Source: SZUA-36 sp963749115
GTDB taxonomy: Bacteria; Pseudomonadota; Gammaproteobacteria; Xanthomonadales; SZUA-36
NCBI GenBank assembly: GCA_963749115.1
Contig: CAVVLP010000009.1
Location: 14,740 to 78,739, forward strand
DNA: 64,000 nucleotides
Direction: 5' to 3'
Shown: piece after piece, positions 38,111 through 47,922 of the stretch
Position numbering within the stretch: the stretch's first letter is position 1
Layout: each line of letters begins with the position of its first letter
Notes under the pieces: generated by a model
What the model saw: the letters and a program-made list of their open reading frames with translations, nothing else
What the model was told of the DNA's origin: nothing
Database searches by the model: none
Translations under genes and position numbers: made by a program

Positions 38111-39055
38111 TCAGGGAACGGTCATTGGGTTCTCAGGATTCTTGGTCCATTCCTGGAGTGAACCCATGTATACAGCAACATCGCTGTATCCCAGTCTGTA
38201 CATGGTAAAAGCCACTGTAGATGCGGCTACACCACCGCCACAATAAGTGATCGCGCGTGCGTTGCGGTCACCATCATGCATCATATCGAGCTCGTCGTAT
38301 GACCTGAAATAACCGGATTCATCCACCAGGTTTGTGGAGGGCATATTGGTAGCGCTGGTGATATGACCGAGTCGGTCATACATCGTAAATTGACCATTGT
38401 AGTGGGCATCGTTCATAGTATCGATGATTGAAACCTCATTATTATAAATGGCAGCCAATACTTCATCCTGATCGGCAATGACATTGGGCCGTAACGACAA
38501 GTTAAACTCGCGTTCAGGGTAGGTGGCCGGTTTCACTGACAGTGGCTGGCCTTCGGCGACCCAGGCTTTTAAGCCGCCATCAAGTATTGCTACCTGGTCA
38601 AAACCTGCCCAACGTAACATCCACCAGAGTCGTGCCGCCCAGGCAGGATAATTGGCACTGTAAAGTACAACCCGTGAATCATTGCCAACCCCGAGTTTGC
38701 CCATCGCATCCCGGAACTGCTCAGGTGGTGGCATGACAAATTCCATTGAACTGTTTTTGTCTGAAAGAGCGCCCAGCAAATCCGCGTAAGCTGCTGTCGG
38801 AATATGGCCAGCCTGGTACTCACTGTGAGCACTGGCGCTGCTGAATTTTCCGTTTTCGTCTTGTTGGACAAGTACCGTTGTGTCTAACACCACAAGATCG
38901 GGATCACCCAGATGCTCTGCCAGCCACTGCACGCTAACCAGCAAATCCACTTTTCCCTGTGGCGGTTCGTCAGCAAATGCTTTGATCTGTACATGGAACA
39001 TAACAAGCAGAATTACCGCAAGTAGTGGAATGACGGAAACTCTTTGTACGCTCAT
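38111..39055 (-). CDS. Exported two-domain sulfurtransferase (rhodanese)
   Basis: Tandem rhodanese protein of 314 residues, thiosulfate or 3-mercaptopyruvate sulfurtransferase type. Signal peptide about 1-29 (VIPLLAVILLVMFHVQIKAF), so it is periplasmic, unlike cytosolic SseA. The inactive N-terminal domain has VVLDTTVLV, GHIPTAAYADL and AARLWWMLRWAGFDQVAILD. The catalytic C-terminal domain has Cys272 in TYCGGGVAAST; the CGGGV loop is neither the CRKGV of thiosulfate nor the CGSGV of mercaptopyruvate enzymes, so the donor is uncertain. Monocistronic; the 229-bp gap to tRNA-Leu shows nothing else. Confidence 0.88.
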   Translation of the reverse strand: MSVQRVSVIPLLAVILLVMFHVQIKAFADEPPQGKVDLLVSVQWLAEHLGDPDLVVLDTTVLVQQDENGKFSSASAHSEYQAGHIPTAAYADLLGALSDKNSSMEFVMPPPEQFRDAMGKLGVGNDSRVVLYSANYPAWAARLWWMLRWAGFDQVAILDGGLKAWVAEGQPLSVKPATYPEREFNLSLRPNVIADQDEVLAAIYNNEVSIIDTMNDAHYNGQFTMYDRLGHITSATNMPSTNLVDESGYFRSYDELDMMHDGDRNARAITYCGGGVAASTVAFTMYRLGYSDVAVYMGSLQEWTKNPENPMTVP

Positions 39056-39308
39056 GCATTTGTCCTGATTGGCGGAAGGGGTAATTCGATTGTATGAGTG
39101 GGTAATTTTAAAAACAAGTTAGCAGTGCAGAATGGCCAAATCAGTTTAACCGCCATCTAGCGAAATACACTATTGGCAATTGCTGCCAGGAATAGGGCGT
39201 AAAACGAAATATAGGAGAAAAGTGAAAACACCCATTACGACCGCTATCCTCCCAGGCAAATTCAGTTCAGGTATTACTGAACGGTTGTACTTTGAATTTC
39301 ACTGAATC

Positions 39309-40898
39309 ATGATTCGTATCATGTCCAAACCCAGAATTCATGTAATGAGACTTTTAATTGCCATCGTGCTGGCGCTGCCTGTCCTTATTCCAGCCCCTGC
39401 ACTGGCAGCTGAAGACTGTGCGGCAGTGACGGGAGCCTGGTTCGATCCGACTCTTGACGGCGAAGGTTTTTATTTGCTGGAGACCGATGCGGGACTTGCG
39501 ATCACCTATTATGGTTACATCAATCCTGAGCAGCGACTTTGGCTAATCAGCGAAGTTCTGCCCGGCCCCATAACATTCGGTACGGATCTCAGTGTCGACA
39601 TGCTCATCGGTGATGGTGGTGATTTCCAACAACCGGCACCACCATCAGAACTGACACTGTGGGGAAATTTGACCATGAATTTTTCCGACAGCGCTCGCGG
39701 TCTTTTCCTGCTTTCCGGCACGCATGGTGACAAGCGTTCCGAGGTGGTTAAACTCGCCGGCGTTCGGCGTCAGGTTTGCAATGCAGCACATTGTGATATT
39801 CCCACTGAAGGAGCAAGTCGCCTGAGTTTTGCGAATGATGCCGTACATGGTATTTTCGACCCATCGCTGGACGCTGAGCCAGGCACCAGCGAGGTATGGC
39901 TGAGCTATTCAACAGTTTCCGCCTCACTCCGGTGGTCACCGCAAAACTCGTTGGTGGTCCAGACCAGGCTGGCACGCAGTACGGACGCCGGTCTCAATTT
40001 CAGCTTCGTCAACGAAATTAACCCGGTGCTGGATGTAACACTGGACCTTGCCCCACCAAACAATGCCGGTACCTGGATCAACGAGGTATCCTCACTTGCC
40101 TATGACATGGCGGCTGCCCCTGAGCAGCGATGGAAATTGATCTGGCACCACTACCTTCAAATTGATGGTGTGCGTCATTTTGAGCATGGGTGGCTGGGTT
40201 ATCGTTCAGCGGCACAACCTGAGCAGTTGAAAGATGCCACTGAAATCAAGCTTTTTGGCAGTGGTATTTATGATCCGGTCAACAATGACACTGATGGCAT
40301 CACCCAAAGTCCTGTGGGCGGTAAGCCGTTGATTGACATTCGCGACCTAAGCCAGGAACTGGAAAATTGTTCGGTGCTGAGTGAACCAGGGTGGATGAGT
40401 AACGCTGATGCTCTTTACCTGTCGGTATTATGTGTCCAACTCGAGCCACGTGAAAATCGCATTGTCCTGCTGGCCTGCGCACAGCCGTGCACCGTCACAG
40501 ACCCCCAGGCCTGGCACTTTGTTAAAACCCTGTTGGTGAATTCCGATGCACAGGCGTTGGGATACGGTCAGTTTTCCGCACCTGACCTGTTTAGCACTCA
40601 CGGTGTGACCTATTTGTGGGTTTCGCCGGTCAGCGATAGCCCCTTTTCAGACAGCTACCATGGTTGCCGAGCGTATCGATTTACAAATCTCTCCGCCGGT
40701 TCGCTACAGGCTAACACCGATGGACAGCCTACGCCGGCACTGGCGCTGGACGGATTGCCTGACACATTTAATGGTGCCTGTGCCTTGCACACCGCTGCAG
40801 GCGACCAGTCTTTTTATTCACAATTAATGACGTCTTCCAAAGAACTATTCCAGATTTTCAGGGCTTCTACCGACCATTGCCTGTCAGCGGCAGACTAG
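39309..40898 (+). CDS. Secreted protein with N-terminal Trp-rich beta domain, unknown function
   Basis: Exported protein of 529 residues. Signal peptide to about residue 34 (LLIAIVLALPVLIPAPALA). The first domain begins CAAVTGAWFDPTLDGEGFYL, then LAITYYGYINPEQRLWLI, the same layout as the domains in the proteins at 10.9 and 20.8 kb. After residue about 180 a second region with many paired Trp and Ser/Asp residues (SEVWLSYSTVSASLRWSP, WKLIWHHYLQIDGVRHFEHG) suggests a beta-propeller-like or sialidase-like fold, but I see no catalytic signature. An alternative start is the ATG at 39321. Both flanking gaps (253 and 232 bp) appear empty. Confidence 0.65.
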   Translation: MIRIMSKPRIHVMRLLIAIVLALPVLIPAPALAAEDCAAVTGAWFDPTLDGEGFYLLETDAGLAITYYGYINPEQRLWLISEVLPGPITFGTDLSVDMLIGDGGDFQQPAPPSELTLWGNLTMNFSDSARGLFLLSGTHGDKRSEVVKLAGVRRQVCNAAHCDIPTEGASRLSFANDAVHGIFDPSLDAEPGTSEVWLSYSTVSASLRWSPQNSLVVQTRLARSTDAGLNFSFVNEINPVLDVTLDLAPPNNAGTWINEVSSLAYDMAAAPEQRWKLIWHHYLQIDGVRHFEHGWLGYRSAAQPEQLKDATEIKLFGSGIYDPVNNDTDGITQSPVGGKPLIDIRDLSQELENCSVLSEPGWMSNADALYLSVLCVQLEPRENRIVLLACAQPCTVTDPQAWHFVKTLLVNSDAQALGYGQFSAPDLFSTHGVTYLWVSPVSDSPFSDSYHGCRAYRFTNLSAGSLQANTDGQPTPALALDGLPDTFNGACALHTAAGDQSFYSQLMTSSKELFQIFRASTDHCLSAAD

Positions 40899-41130
40899 CC
40901 TGAAAGATGGTGCTGTAAGACGCACGCCTGGTGGCGACGCGCCGAGAATGCGGAACCGGAGTTGACGCGTAGAAAAGTGATATGCATAGCATCGACTGCT
41001 ACCAGGTAAAGGCCGGAAGTCAAATTAGGTTCACGGCGAGTTTTACGTAAGAGTCGAGGGCTATCCTCACCCCACTGAAACCGCTCCTGCACGGGTGCTT
41101 TCGTGCCGCTCTGTCACAGCGAAAATAGTC

Positions 41131-42684
41131 TCAGCGCCGTCGAAACGAACCACGTTGATCTGATATCGTGCCGTTGTTCAGGTATTTCCTGGTCACGTTC
41201 GCGCGCTTACGGGCATTGGTCATAGGGCTTCTCCCGTAGGTTTCACGAATCACGAGATAGGACTTGATGAGTTTGCCCTCCTCTTGTGTACCCCAGCCCG
41301 CGGGGTCGGGTAGCCCCGTCTGTTCCAGCGCCTTGGCAAGGCAACGCCTGACGTAGGCCGGGCGGTTGACGTGATTGTCAAGGATCAGACCGACACCATA
41401 CTCCGAGGTCACCAGGTCTGAGACCTTGTAATCGCCGACTTTGTAGCGATCGGTGCTGTAGAACTGCTCCAGCCGGTCCAGGGCATGCTTGATTTCCATC
41501 GCCTGTACCAACGGGTCTTGTCCGGCGCGCCAGAAATAGAACGCCCATGGCGGCAATCGGAGTTGTGCCTTATCCGCCGCTGACCTTACCGTTTTCCCGC
41601 GCAACGAGAAGCGTCCGGTTAACGGACCTGTTTTTGAAGTCATCCAGTCGGCTGGCATAATGTCTACTACATCGAGCCCGTGCTGCCCGCAGTACTTGTC
41701 GAAAAGATCACGGTCTTCATGCTTAACGCGCGCGAGCAAAGCCGGCAACTCGCCACGCGCCGATTCCTGGCCGGCAGTCCACTGGAAAAGGCCAAATGAA
41801 AGAAAAGCGCTATCCCAGGTATTGATGGCGTCCAGGTTGCCTTCATTCTCGGCAACCGCAATCATCACGTTCAGTTCCGACTGCGTTACACCCAGTGTCC
41901 GCAACAGGTCGCCATGTGACTGCACGAAACCCAGGGGTTTCTGATCACCCGTGGTGAAAAGACCCTTTCTGAACTTTTGAAATCTCTTCCTTCGGAAACC
42001 GTCGGATACCTCCAGGAACTGCCGGTTATTCTGGCCGACAACCGACTTGATACTGAGAGAGCCGGGTGCCGGGGCCGCCGCATGCCCGAGGTCGTGCCAG
42101 TTATCGCCATACGTGGGTCCCAGCTTTGCGACGATGCGCTGCGCGAGGGGAAACGTAAGCATAGTACCGTCTCCATCCAACTCCTCGGAACGCGCGAAAG
42201 CAACTATCGCCGCACGGGTCGAACGCCCGAAGTCGCCATCGGCACCCCACTTCGCCCAATTAAGCTGTTGGCCAAAGCCAAGGTCATTCAGCAAGGTTTG
42301 CATGGATGCGATTCTGACCCGATCGCCACCACCCAGGCGATATTCCCGCTCCACCCGCTTTTTGGCGACGTCACCGGCGAGCTGTTTCAACTCTTCCAGG
42401 GAGTCGTAACGCGCGAGAATCTTCTCTGCCAGCACGGCGGTAACACGCGCGCCCTTCGCAGTATTGCCATTGCGCCGGGCGAACTCCGCTACCGCAGCGA
42501 CGGTGGCCTCACCATAATCGCCGTCAGCGCCGTAGGTGTCCCATTCCAGTTGTTGGTCAAAGCCGAGCCAGTGCATCAGCGTTTGCAGGGCGACGATCGC
42601 ATGATGGGCCGAAGAGTTCTTGTGTAGGGTCTCAACAACCGTATCTTCATCGATTAACGTCTGTAGGGTCTCTCGCTCTCTCAT
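41131..42684 (-). CDS. Peptidoglycan-binding, lysozyme-like protein without a signal peptide
   Basis: Protein of 517 residues. Two tandem peptidoglycan-binding-like repeats occupy about 25-85 and 115-200; each has the form QTLxxxLGFxQQLxWxxxGADGDxGxxTxAAxxxFAR. The central part looks like a lysozyme-fold muramidase, with a candidate catalytic Glu in MIAVAENEGNLDAINTWDSA followed by FLSFGLFQWTAGQES. The C-terminal third is Arg-rich and unassigned. The N-terminus (MRERETLQTLIDEDTVV) is not a signal peptide, so it would need a dedicated secretion route or lysis. The upstream lipoprotein gene is only 11 bp away. It could be a toxin/effector, an endolysin-like protein or a cell-wall enzyme. Confidence 0.65.
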   Translation of the reverse strand: MRERETLQTLIDEDTVVETLHKNSSAHHAIVALQTLMHWLGFDQQLEWDTYGADGDYGEATVAAVAEFARRNGNTAKGARVTAVLAEKILARYDSLEELKQLAGDVAKKRVEREYRLGGGDRVRIASMQTLLNDLGFGQQLNWAKWGADGDFGRSTRAAIVAFARSEELDGDGTMLTFPLAQRIVAKLGPTYGDNWHDLGHAAAPAPGSLSIKSVVGQNNRQFLEVSDGFRRKRFQKFRKGLFTTGDQKPLGFVQSHGDLLRTLGVTQSELNVMIAVAENEGNLDAINTWDSAFLSFGLFQWTAGQESARGELPALLARVKHEDRDLFDKYCGQHGLDVVDIMPADWMTSKTGPLTGRFSLRGKTVRSAADKAQLRLPPWAFYFWRAGQDPLVQAMEIKHALDRLEQFYSTDRYKVGDYKVSDLVTSEYGVGLILDNHVNRPAYVRRCLAKALEQTGLPDPAGWGTQEEGKLIKSYLVIRETYGRSPMTNARKRANVTRKYLNNGTISDQRGSFRRR

Positions 42685-42695
42685 GGTTAGGTTTC

Positions 42696-43647
42696 CTATT
42701 TTGAATTTTCGGTCATGGCAGGCTCATCGACCGACGTATAGTGATTGCCGACGTAATGGTAGGTTCGGATTTTCTCGGAAGGTTTGCAGTCTCCATCGAT
42801 ATGCAAGCACTCCACGCTCTCGCTAATCGTTATGGTCTTCGGCCAGGAATTGCTCAACTCGATCCTGCCACTTTGCAATTTCGCCGGTGGGTCGGGTGAC
42901 TCATACCAGGATTCCGCAGTGATTGCCTCAAGGTAGCGCACAAGACGGGAATCCTCGACACCCCAATATGAGGTAGAGAACCTGTCACCGCGATGCGTGC
43001 CAGGACCGCACCAGCCACCGGCGTCCCGCACCTTGATGGCATCGCGGTCGGGCGCAACCAGGCTCTCGACACTCAAGCTGCGCGCAAACCCCAAGTGCTC
43101 CTCGATGCAGGGTTGTTCGCCACTTTCTTTTTCGTGTGACAGATTCATCACCAAGGGAACAATAGCTGTTTTCAGTGCCCGCGAGCGGGCGTAGCACCAG
43201 TGCACGCAGCGTCTCCGCTCCGGCGGCATTGCGGAACTGGATGGCAACCAGCATATCGGGTACTTCACCACCCCCGCGCCGCAGACTGGTGATGTCGACA
43301 GCCACCAGGCTCATCACGCCCTGCGCCGGCGTCAATTCTTCCATCGTGCGATCAGGCAAAGGCCTAAGCCCCAGCTCACCAAGTAAGGCTTCGTAGTCGG
43401 GTGCGATGTCCGGATATTTTTCGGGCTCCTCCTCGTCAATGGGCCAGTGAGCCATGCCCTCAATTGCCTGCTTCCAGGCCGCAAGCTCAACGGCGACGAC
43501 TGAACCCTTGGGGCACGCTGTGGTATTGGTCGACAAAGGCATGGTGACGCCCGCGCCCGGCGGCTCATCCCGTCCATTACAGCCATTGACAACAACTGCC
43601 AGCAGGGCGATCAGAATCCAGTTTTTGGGGTCAGGTCTACGCATCAC
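42696..43647 (-). CDS. Lipoprotein of unknown function, one frame break
   Basis: Two frames join near 43160 (one extra base) to a protein of about 316 residues. The N-terminus is a lipoprotein signal, WILIALLAVVVNGCNG with the lipid-attachment Cys at 23. Asp at +2 is absent, so sorting to the outer membrane is likely. The first part has EKYPDIAPDYEALLGELGLR and VMSLVAVDITSLRRGGGEVP; the second has EHLGFARSLSVESLVAPDRD and YWGVEDSRLVRYLEAI. No family was recognised. It directly precedes the lysozyme-like gene on the same strand (11 bp), so the two are probably co-expressed; an immunity or anchoring role is speculation. Confidence 0.6.
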
Positions 43648-43845
43648 GCGACTAATTGTCCAAAGCTATTTGCCGCCTAACATCATTGTCCAGTCAGAGC
43701 AGGAAAAGCAAGGTTCCTTTACATGAAGCCCACTGGGCTTGAGCGGCCATTGCAGTTTTACCTTGAAAAAAATTCTGATAATAATTTGGTTATTGAGTCC
43801 TGAATGATTCAAAATGCAATTACAGTCTCAGGCACTATCAGTTCA

Positions 43846-44721
43846 ATGAAAAACCATTCCTATTTATCTATCTGCCGTTTCATAGCCACAACATTTGCCT
43901 GCGTTGCACTCCTCGAACATAGCCCTCATTCATTCGCATGGGGACATGATGGGCATACAGCGATCGGTATACTGGCAATCAACCAGTTACCACCAGAAAC
44001 CCTGCGGGAGTTGGAAAACATCGTCAACCCGCTGACCAAACAAGCCATCGCAGAGGCTTGCAACTGGCCGGACGTCTTGCGTGAATCCGAAGAAGGCGAG
44101 TGGAGCGGACCACTGCACTATATCAATATCCCCCGGGGTGATGAGGTTTACACGGAGTCCAGGGATTGTCCTAAACAGAAGCATCCCGCAGGACGACCGG
44201 CACAATATTGCGCGCCAGAAGCGATCAAACATTACGCCGCCGAACTGGTCAACCCACAGGCTTCCGGAAAGCAGCGCTGGCGGTCATTTGCCTGGCTTTG
44301 TCACCTGGTCGGTGACCTGCATCAACCGATGCATGCGGGTTTTGCTGATGATCGTGGTGGTAATGATGTCGAGGTTGTTTTCGGAGACTGGCATATGAAT
44401 CTGCACCACTTTTGGGATTCTGCATTGATCAACCAACGGGCAGGCAGTTGGCAATATCTGGTTGGTCAGTTAAGTGAGTTTCCACCTGTTCAGGCGGGTT
44501 CTGACTGGTCACCGTTAATGGTGAATGATTGGACAAACAGCTCACACTCACTAGCCAAAGAGAGCGCTTATCCTGCGACCGGGATTATCGATGAAGCCTT
44601 TGCACAACAAAGTTGGGAGCTGATACAGGAGCAGATACGCCTGGCGGCTACCCACCTGGCATTGATTATCAATTCGGAGTTAAAACCTGCACCCGGTCAA
44701 GCGATCGACGGATTGGACTGA
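43846..44721 (+). CDS. S1/P1-type nuclease
   Basis: Exported zinc-dependent single-strand nuclease / phosphatase-like enzyme of the S1-P1 family, about 291 residues from ATG 43846 (the frame is open to 43804). The signal peptide ends before WGHDGH, so Trp32 becomes the mature N-terminus that binds zinc in this family. Further ligands lie in WLCHLVGDLHQPMHAGFADD, GGNDVEVVF and NLHHFWDSALI. Likely role: extracellular or periplasmic nucleic-acid breakdown for phosphate or nitrogen. Its stop is 7 bp from that of the convergent SUMF1-domain gene. Confidence 0.92.
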   Translation: MKNHSYLSICRFIATTFACVALLEHSPHSFAWGHDGHTAIGILAINQLPPETLRELENIVNPLTKQAIAEACNWPDVLRESEEGEWSGPLHYINIPRGDEVYTESRDCPKQKHPAGRPAQYCAPEAIKHYAAELVNPQASGKQRWRSFAWLCHLVGDLHQPMHAGFADDRGGNDVEVVFGDWHMNLHHFWDSALINQRAGSWQYLVGQLSEFPPVQAGSDWSPLMVNDWTNSSHSLAKESAYPATGIIDEAFAQQSWELIQEQIRLAATHLALIINSELKPAPGQAIDGLD

Positions 44722-44728
44722 AACAGGG

Positions 44729-46510
44729 CTAAAGATCCCGTGCGATTCTGAAACCGATGACCGGGCCATAACTTTGAGCTTTGACAGGAAACCGGTACGC
44801 CGCACGGCTTTGCTCAGGCGCACTGGCCCAGTAGCCACCCCGCACAACCTTCCGTGCGCAGCCAGGGTTAAACCAGGCCGAACCGTCCGATGGTGCCTGG
44901 ACATAATTCTCATGCCAGCAATCTGCCATCCATTCGCTGACATTTCCGGCAATATCCTGCACACCCATCGGATGAACCAGGGCATCGTTGGTCAGTGAGC
45001 CAGCAGGTGCAGGCCCCCAATGACCATCACCATATTTATTGAAATAGGTAGACCATTCCCGCTTTATGGTCGATTTGTCCCGTTCACCCGTCAGGTTTTC
45101 CACCGCTTCAGCGGGTGATTCTTCACCCCACCAGTATGTTCCGCTGCCACCTGCCCTCGCCACGTACTCATATTCGGCCTCGGAAGGCAACCGGTAACGC
45201 TTTCCTGTTTCATTGGCCAGCCACTCTACATATGCCTCGGCATCAATCGCGCTTACATGCAAAACCGGCATACCGGGTCTAGCCTCTTTACCCTTGTAAT
45301 CGTGCTTCCAGTAAACTCCTTTGCGTTTACTCAGTCGTCCGGCTGCTTCATCATAAATACTCGACTCGCCAGCTAATTCTGCCGTCGTCCGGTAGCCGGT
45401 GCGGGCGACAAATAACTGGAATTCAGCAACGGTCACTTCTCTCACACCCAGGCCAAACCCCCGCTTGATGGTAACCCGGTGTCGCGGCTCTTCGTGATCG
45501 CTGACGTTATCGGAACGTCCTTGCGAACCCATTAAAAAACTGCCGGCGTCGATGATAACGATTTCCGGAGTTTTACCCCCGGCACTCAACTCATCACTGA
45601 TGATCTGACCCGCTTCGAATCCGCCGTAGATACGGGCTTCTTCAAGCTGCGCCAACAGGGATTTAACCTGGGCCTCATGTCCGCCCAGCGCAATCAGGTC
45701 AATGATTCTGAAATCTGCCACTTCGAAATCACCTGAATAAATCGCATCCAAGACTTGCTTCTCTAAATCAGCTGCCCGCTCCCGCTTGAATTCGGCAATT
45801 TCAAACCGGGCATCCTCAATAGGTTTCTGATCCTCCCGAACTGTGGATGCTTTCACCAACCAGACCTCGGCGGATTCAAAGTCAAGTTCCCGGGCCAATT
45901 CCAGGGCCCGCTCAATCAGCGCGTTCTGCACTCGCTCCAGGCCTTCTCGGGCCGACACGCTTTGCGGGTCTTTCTCCAGCACCTGGCTGTAAAAATACAC
46001 GGCACTGGCATGTGTCGGTTCAAGAAGCCGTCCGGATAACAGTGCGTCTTCACCAGCCTCCAGCAATTCATTTGCTTCTTTTAAGGTTTTCAGACGTCTT
46101 TTTGCAGCACTGAATCCAGCAAGACCCGGGTTTATTGACTGAATCGGTGGAAATAGTGATTCGGCCTGGTCGAGTGATCCGGCATCCATCAGGCTGTTGG
46201 CCTGGTCCAGGACATCTGCCAATAGAGCATTTATCTGTGCAAGCACACCGGTATTGCCCGGGTTAGCTGCCAGCCTTGACAACAGTGTTTGCAGTTTCTG
46301 ATTCTGCTCCTCATCCGGTAACACAAATTCGCCCATATCCGGAGAGACGGGTGCTGCTTCGCTGGGTAAGCTAAGATCCATTTCCCACTCATCTGTACTC
46401 ACTTCACCCAATCGCTCAATTCTGCGGTTGTCAGTTGAACCCGCTTCTTCCGTTTCCTGTTGAGCCTGCGAATGAGCCACCCACAACAACGCGCTGAGCA
46501 GAATCAGCAT
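44729..46510 (-). CDS. Exported protein with SUMF1/FGE-sulfatase domain and helical N-terminus
   Basis: Protein of 593 residues. Signal peptide 1-17 (LILLSALLWVAHSQAQ); acidic linker; helical repeat region about 60-290 of TPR-like character (LEKDPQSVSAREGLERVQNA, LARELDFESAEVWLVKAS). A C-terminal formylglycine-generating-enzyme-like domain from about 310 has IDAGSFLMGSQGR, HEEPRHRVTIKRGF, YRLPSEAEYEYVARAG, GVQDIAGNVSEWMADCW and the final RGGYWASAPEQSRAAYRF. The catalytic Cys pair of true formylglycine-generating enzymes is missing from that last motif, so this is a non-catalytic or differently acting member. Role unknown; such domains often bind ligands or partner kinases. Confidence 0.82.
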   Translation of the reverse strand: MLILLSALLWVAHSQAQQETEEAGSTDNRRIERLGEVSTDEWEMDLSLPSEAAPVSPDMGEFVLPDEEQNQKLQTLLSRLAANPGNTGVLAQINALLADVLDQANSLMDAGSLDQAESLFPPIQSINPGLAGFSAAKRRLKTLKEANELLEAGEDALLSGRLLEPTHASAVYFYSQVLEKDPQSVSAREGLERVQNALIERALELARELDFESAEVWLVKASTVREDQKPIEDARFEIAEFKRERAADLEKQVLDAIYSGDFEVADFRIIDLIALGGHEAQVKSLLAQLEEARIYGGFEAGQIISDELSAGGKTPEIVIIDAGSFLMGSQGRSDNVSDHEEPRHRVTIKRGFGLGVREVTVAEFQLFVARTGYRTTAELAGESSIYDEAAGRLSKRKGVYWKHDYKGKEARPGMPVLHVSAIDAEAYVEWLANETGKRYRLPSEAEYEYVARAGGSGTYWWGEESPAEAVENLTGERDKSTIKREWSTYFNKYGDGHWGPAPAGSLTNDALVHPMGVQDIAGNVSEWMADCWHENYVQAPSDGSAWFNPGCARKVVRGGYWASAPEQSRAAYRFPVKAQSYGPVIGFRIARDL

Positions 46511-46727
46511 GCGTCGAATATTTGAGGGTGTTATTAAAGGCTAACATGCAATTTCCCTTGCCTGAATCCTCCATCATGTTATGGTTCGTGCTGCGGAATC
46601 AGCGAACCCGTACATTATTGCCAACTCTAACCCAGAAGTCTTGTGACAACAAGTACAAGAAAATACAACAAAAACCTGAAATATCAATCTGTATGCATCG
46701 GTTTAAAAGCGAATTATCTCTCTCTTA

Positions 46728-47873
46728 ATGAACAATCAAAATGAAATCAATACGGCGCTCACCGCTGCCGATCAACCCATTATGGTCGAGTCAGCCAGGC
46801 AACTTGAGCAGGCCGTCAATGACTGGTTACAGTGTGAATTAATTGGTATCGATACAGAATTTGTCCGTGAGAGAACCTGGCGAGCCGACCTCGGACTGGT
46901 GCAACTATCTGATGGTAAAACGGTTTGGTTGGTAGACCCTCTTAAAACCGGGCCTCTCGATCCGCTATCTAGCCTATTTAACAACCAGGCAATTACAAAA
47001 ATTCTGCATGCCCCATCCGAAGACCTTGACGTTCTTCTGTATACCACGGGTGCGGTTCCGGAGCCGCTTTTTGACACACAGATAGCCTGTGCGATGTTGG
47101 GTCAATCCTTGCAGATGGGTTATCACACAACGGTCGAATGGCTTCTTAATGTCACCATCGACAAGGGCGAAACACGCTCCAACTGGTGTCACAGGCCATT
47201 GCGAGCTGCACAGATCCGATACGCAGCACTTGATGTATGCCTGTTGCCCATGATGCAAAGACAATTGCTCGCAAATTTAAAGGCCCTGAACAGGGAAAGC
47301 TGGCTTGCTGAAGACTGTGCCAGTTTGTTGCGCAAGGCCCGGACACCCGCTGATCCGGAACAATCCTGGAAAAGACTCAATGGTAATAACCGGCTTGATG
47401 GTACCTCGCTGGCGATATTGAAGTCGCTCGCCACGTGGCGGGACGAGGAAGCGGAAAGACAGAATCTGGCTCGTGGTTTTGTTATTAAAGACAATGCCCT
47501 GATGACCATCGCTAACAAGAGACCCGGTAGTTTAAGTGAATTATCCAATCTGGATGTCTGGCACCCAAAAGCGGTACAGCGTCACGGACCTGCCCTGATC
47601 GCCCGGATTGATGAAATTCTGCAGCAGGGGCTGACTTCGCCGATCCCTGATTCATTGAAGCCGGAACATCGCAAGTTGATGAACAGAATGCGGGAACTGG
47701 TGCAACAAAAAGCAACAGAACTATCTGTGGACCCCGCCCTGCTCGCATCCCGGCGTGAACTCGAAAGCCTGATCCTGTCACCGGAAGGCGAACCCTTATC
47801 CGACCGGTTTCTCGGTTGGCGTGAAGACATAATCACAAAAGATCTGATCGCTCTGAAGGAAGCGTTTTCATAA
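46728..47873 (+). CDS. rnd: Ribonuclease D
   Basis: 3'-5' exoribonuclease that trims tRNA precursors and other small RNAs. It has 381 residues, the usual length. The DEDD exonuclease domain shows LIGIDTEFVRERTW (Asp42, Glu44), KILHAPSEDLDVL and the Tyr-type RYAALDVCLLPMM. The HRDC domain follows at about 210-290 (DGTSLAILKSLATWRDEEAE). A weak AT-rich leader precedes the ATG, with no clear Shine-Dalgarno. It converges with the TonB receptor gene, 49 bp apart. Confidence 0.95.
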   Translation: MNNQNEINTALTAADQPIMVESARQLEQAVNDWLQCELIGIDTEFVRERTWRADLGLVQLSDGKTVWLVDPLKTGPLDPLSSLFNNQAITKILHAPSEDLDVLLYTTGAVPEPLFDTQIACAMLGQSLQMGYHTTVEWLLNVTIDKGETRSNWCHRPLRAAQIRYAALDVCLLPMMQRQLLANLKALNRESWLAEDCASLLRKARTPADPEQSWKRLNGNNRLDGTSLAILKSLATWRDEEAERQNLARGFVIKDNALMTIANKRPGSLSELSNLDVWHPKAVQRHGPALIARIDEILQQGLTSPIPDSLKPEHRKLMNRMRELVQQKATELSVDPALLASRRELESLILSPEGEPLSDRFLGWREDIITKDLIALKEAFS

Positions 47874-47922
47874 TAAAAACACCCGGCCAAATTGCTCTGG
47901 TCAGCGATCATCCGTAGTTGGT

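Noticed and set aside
41977..42627. 216-residue plus-strand frame
   Set aside because: It is antisense to the lysozyme-like gene, whose repeat structure shows that the minus strand is coding.
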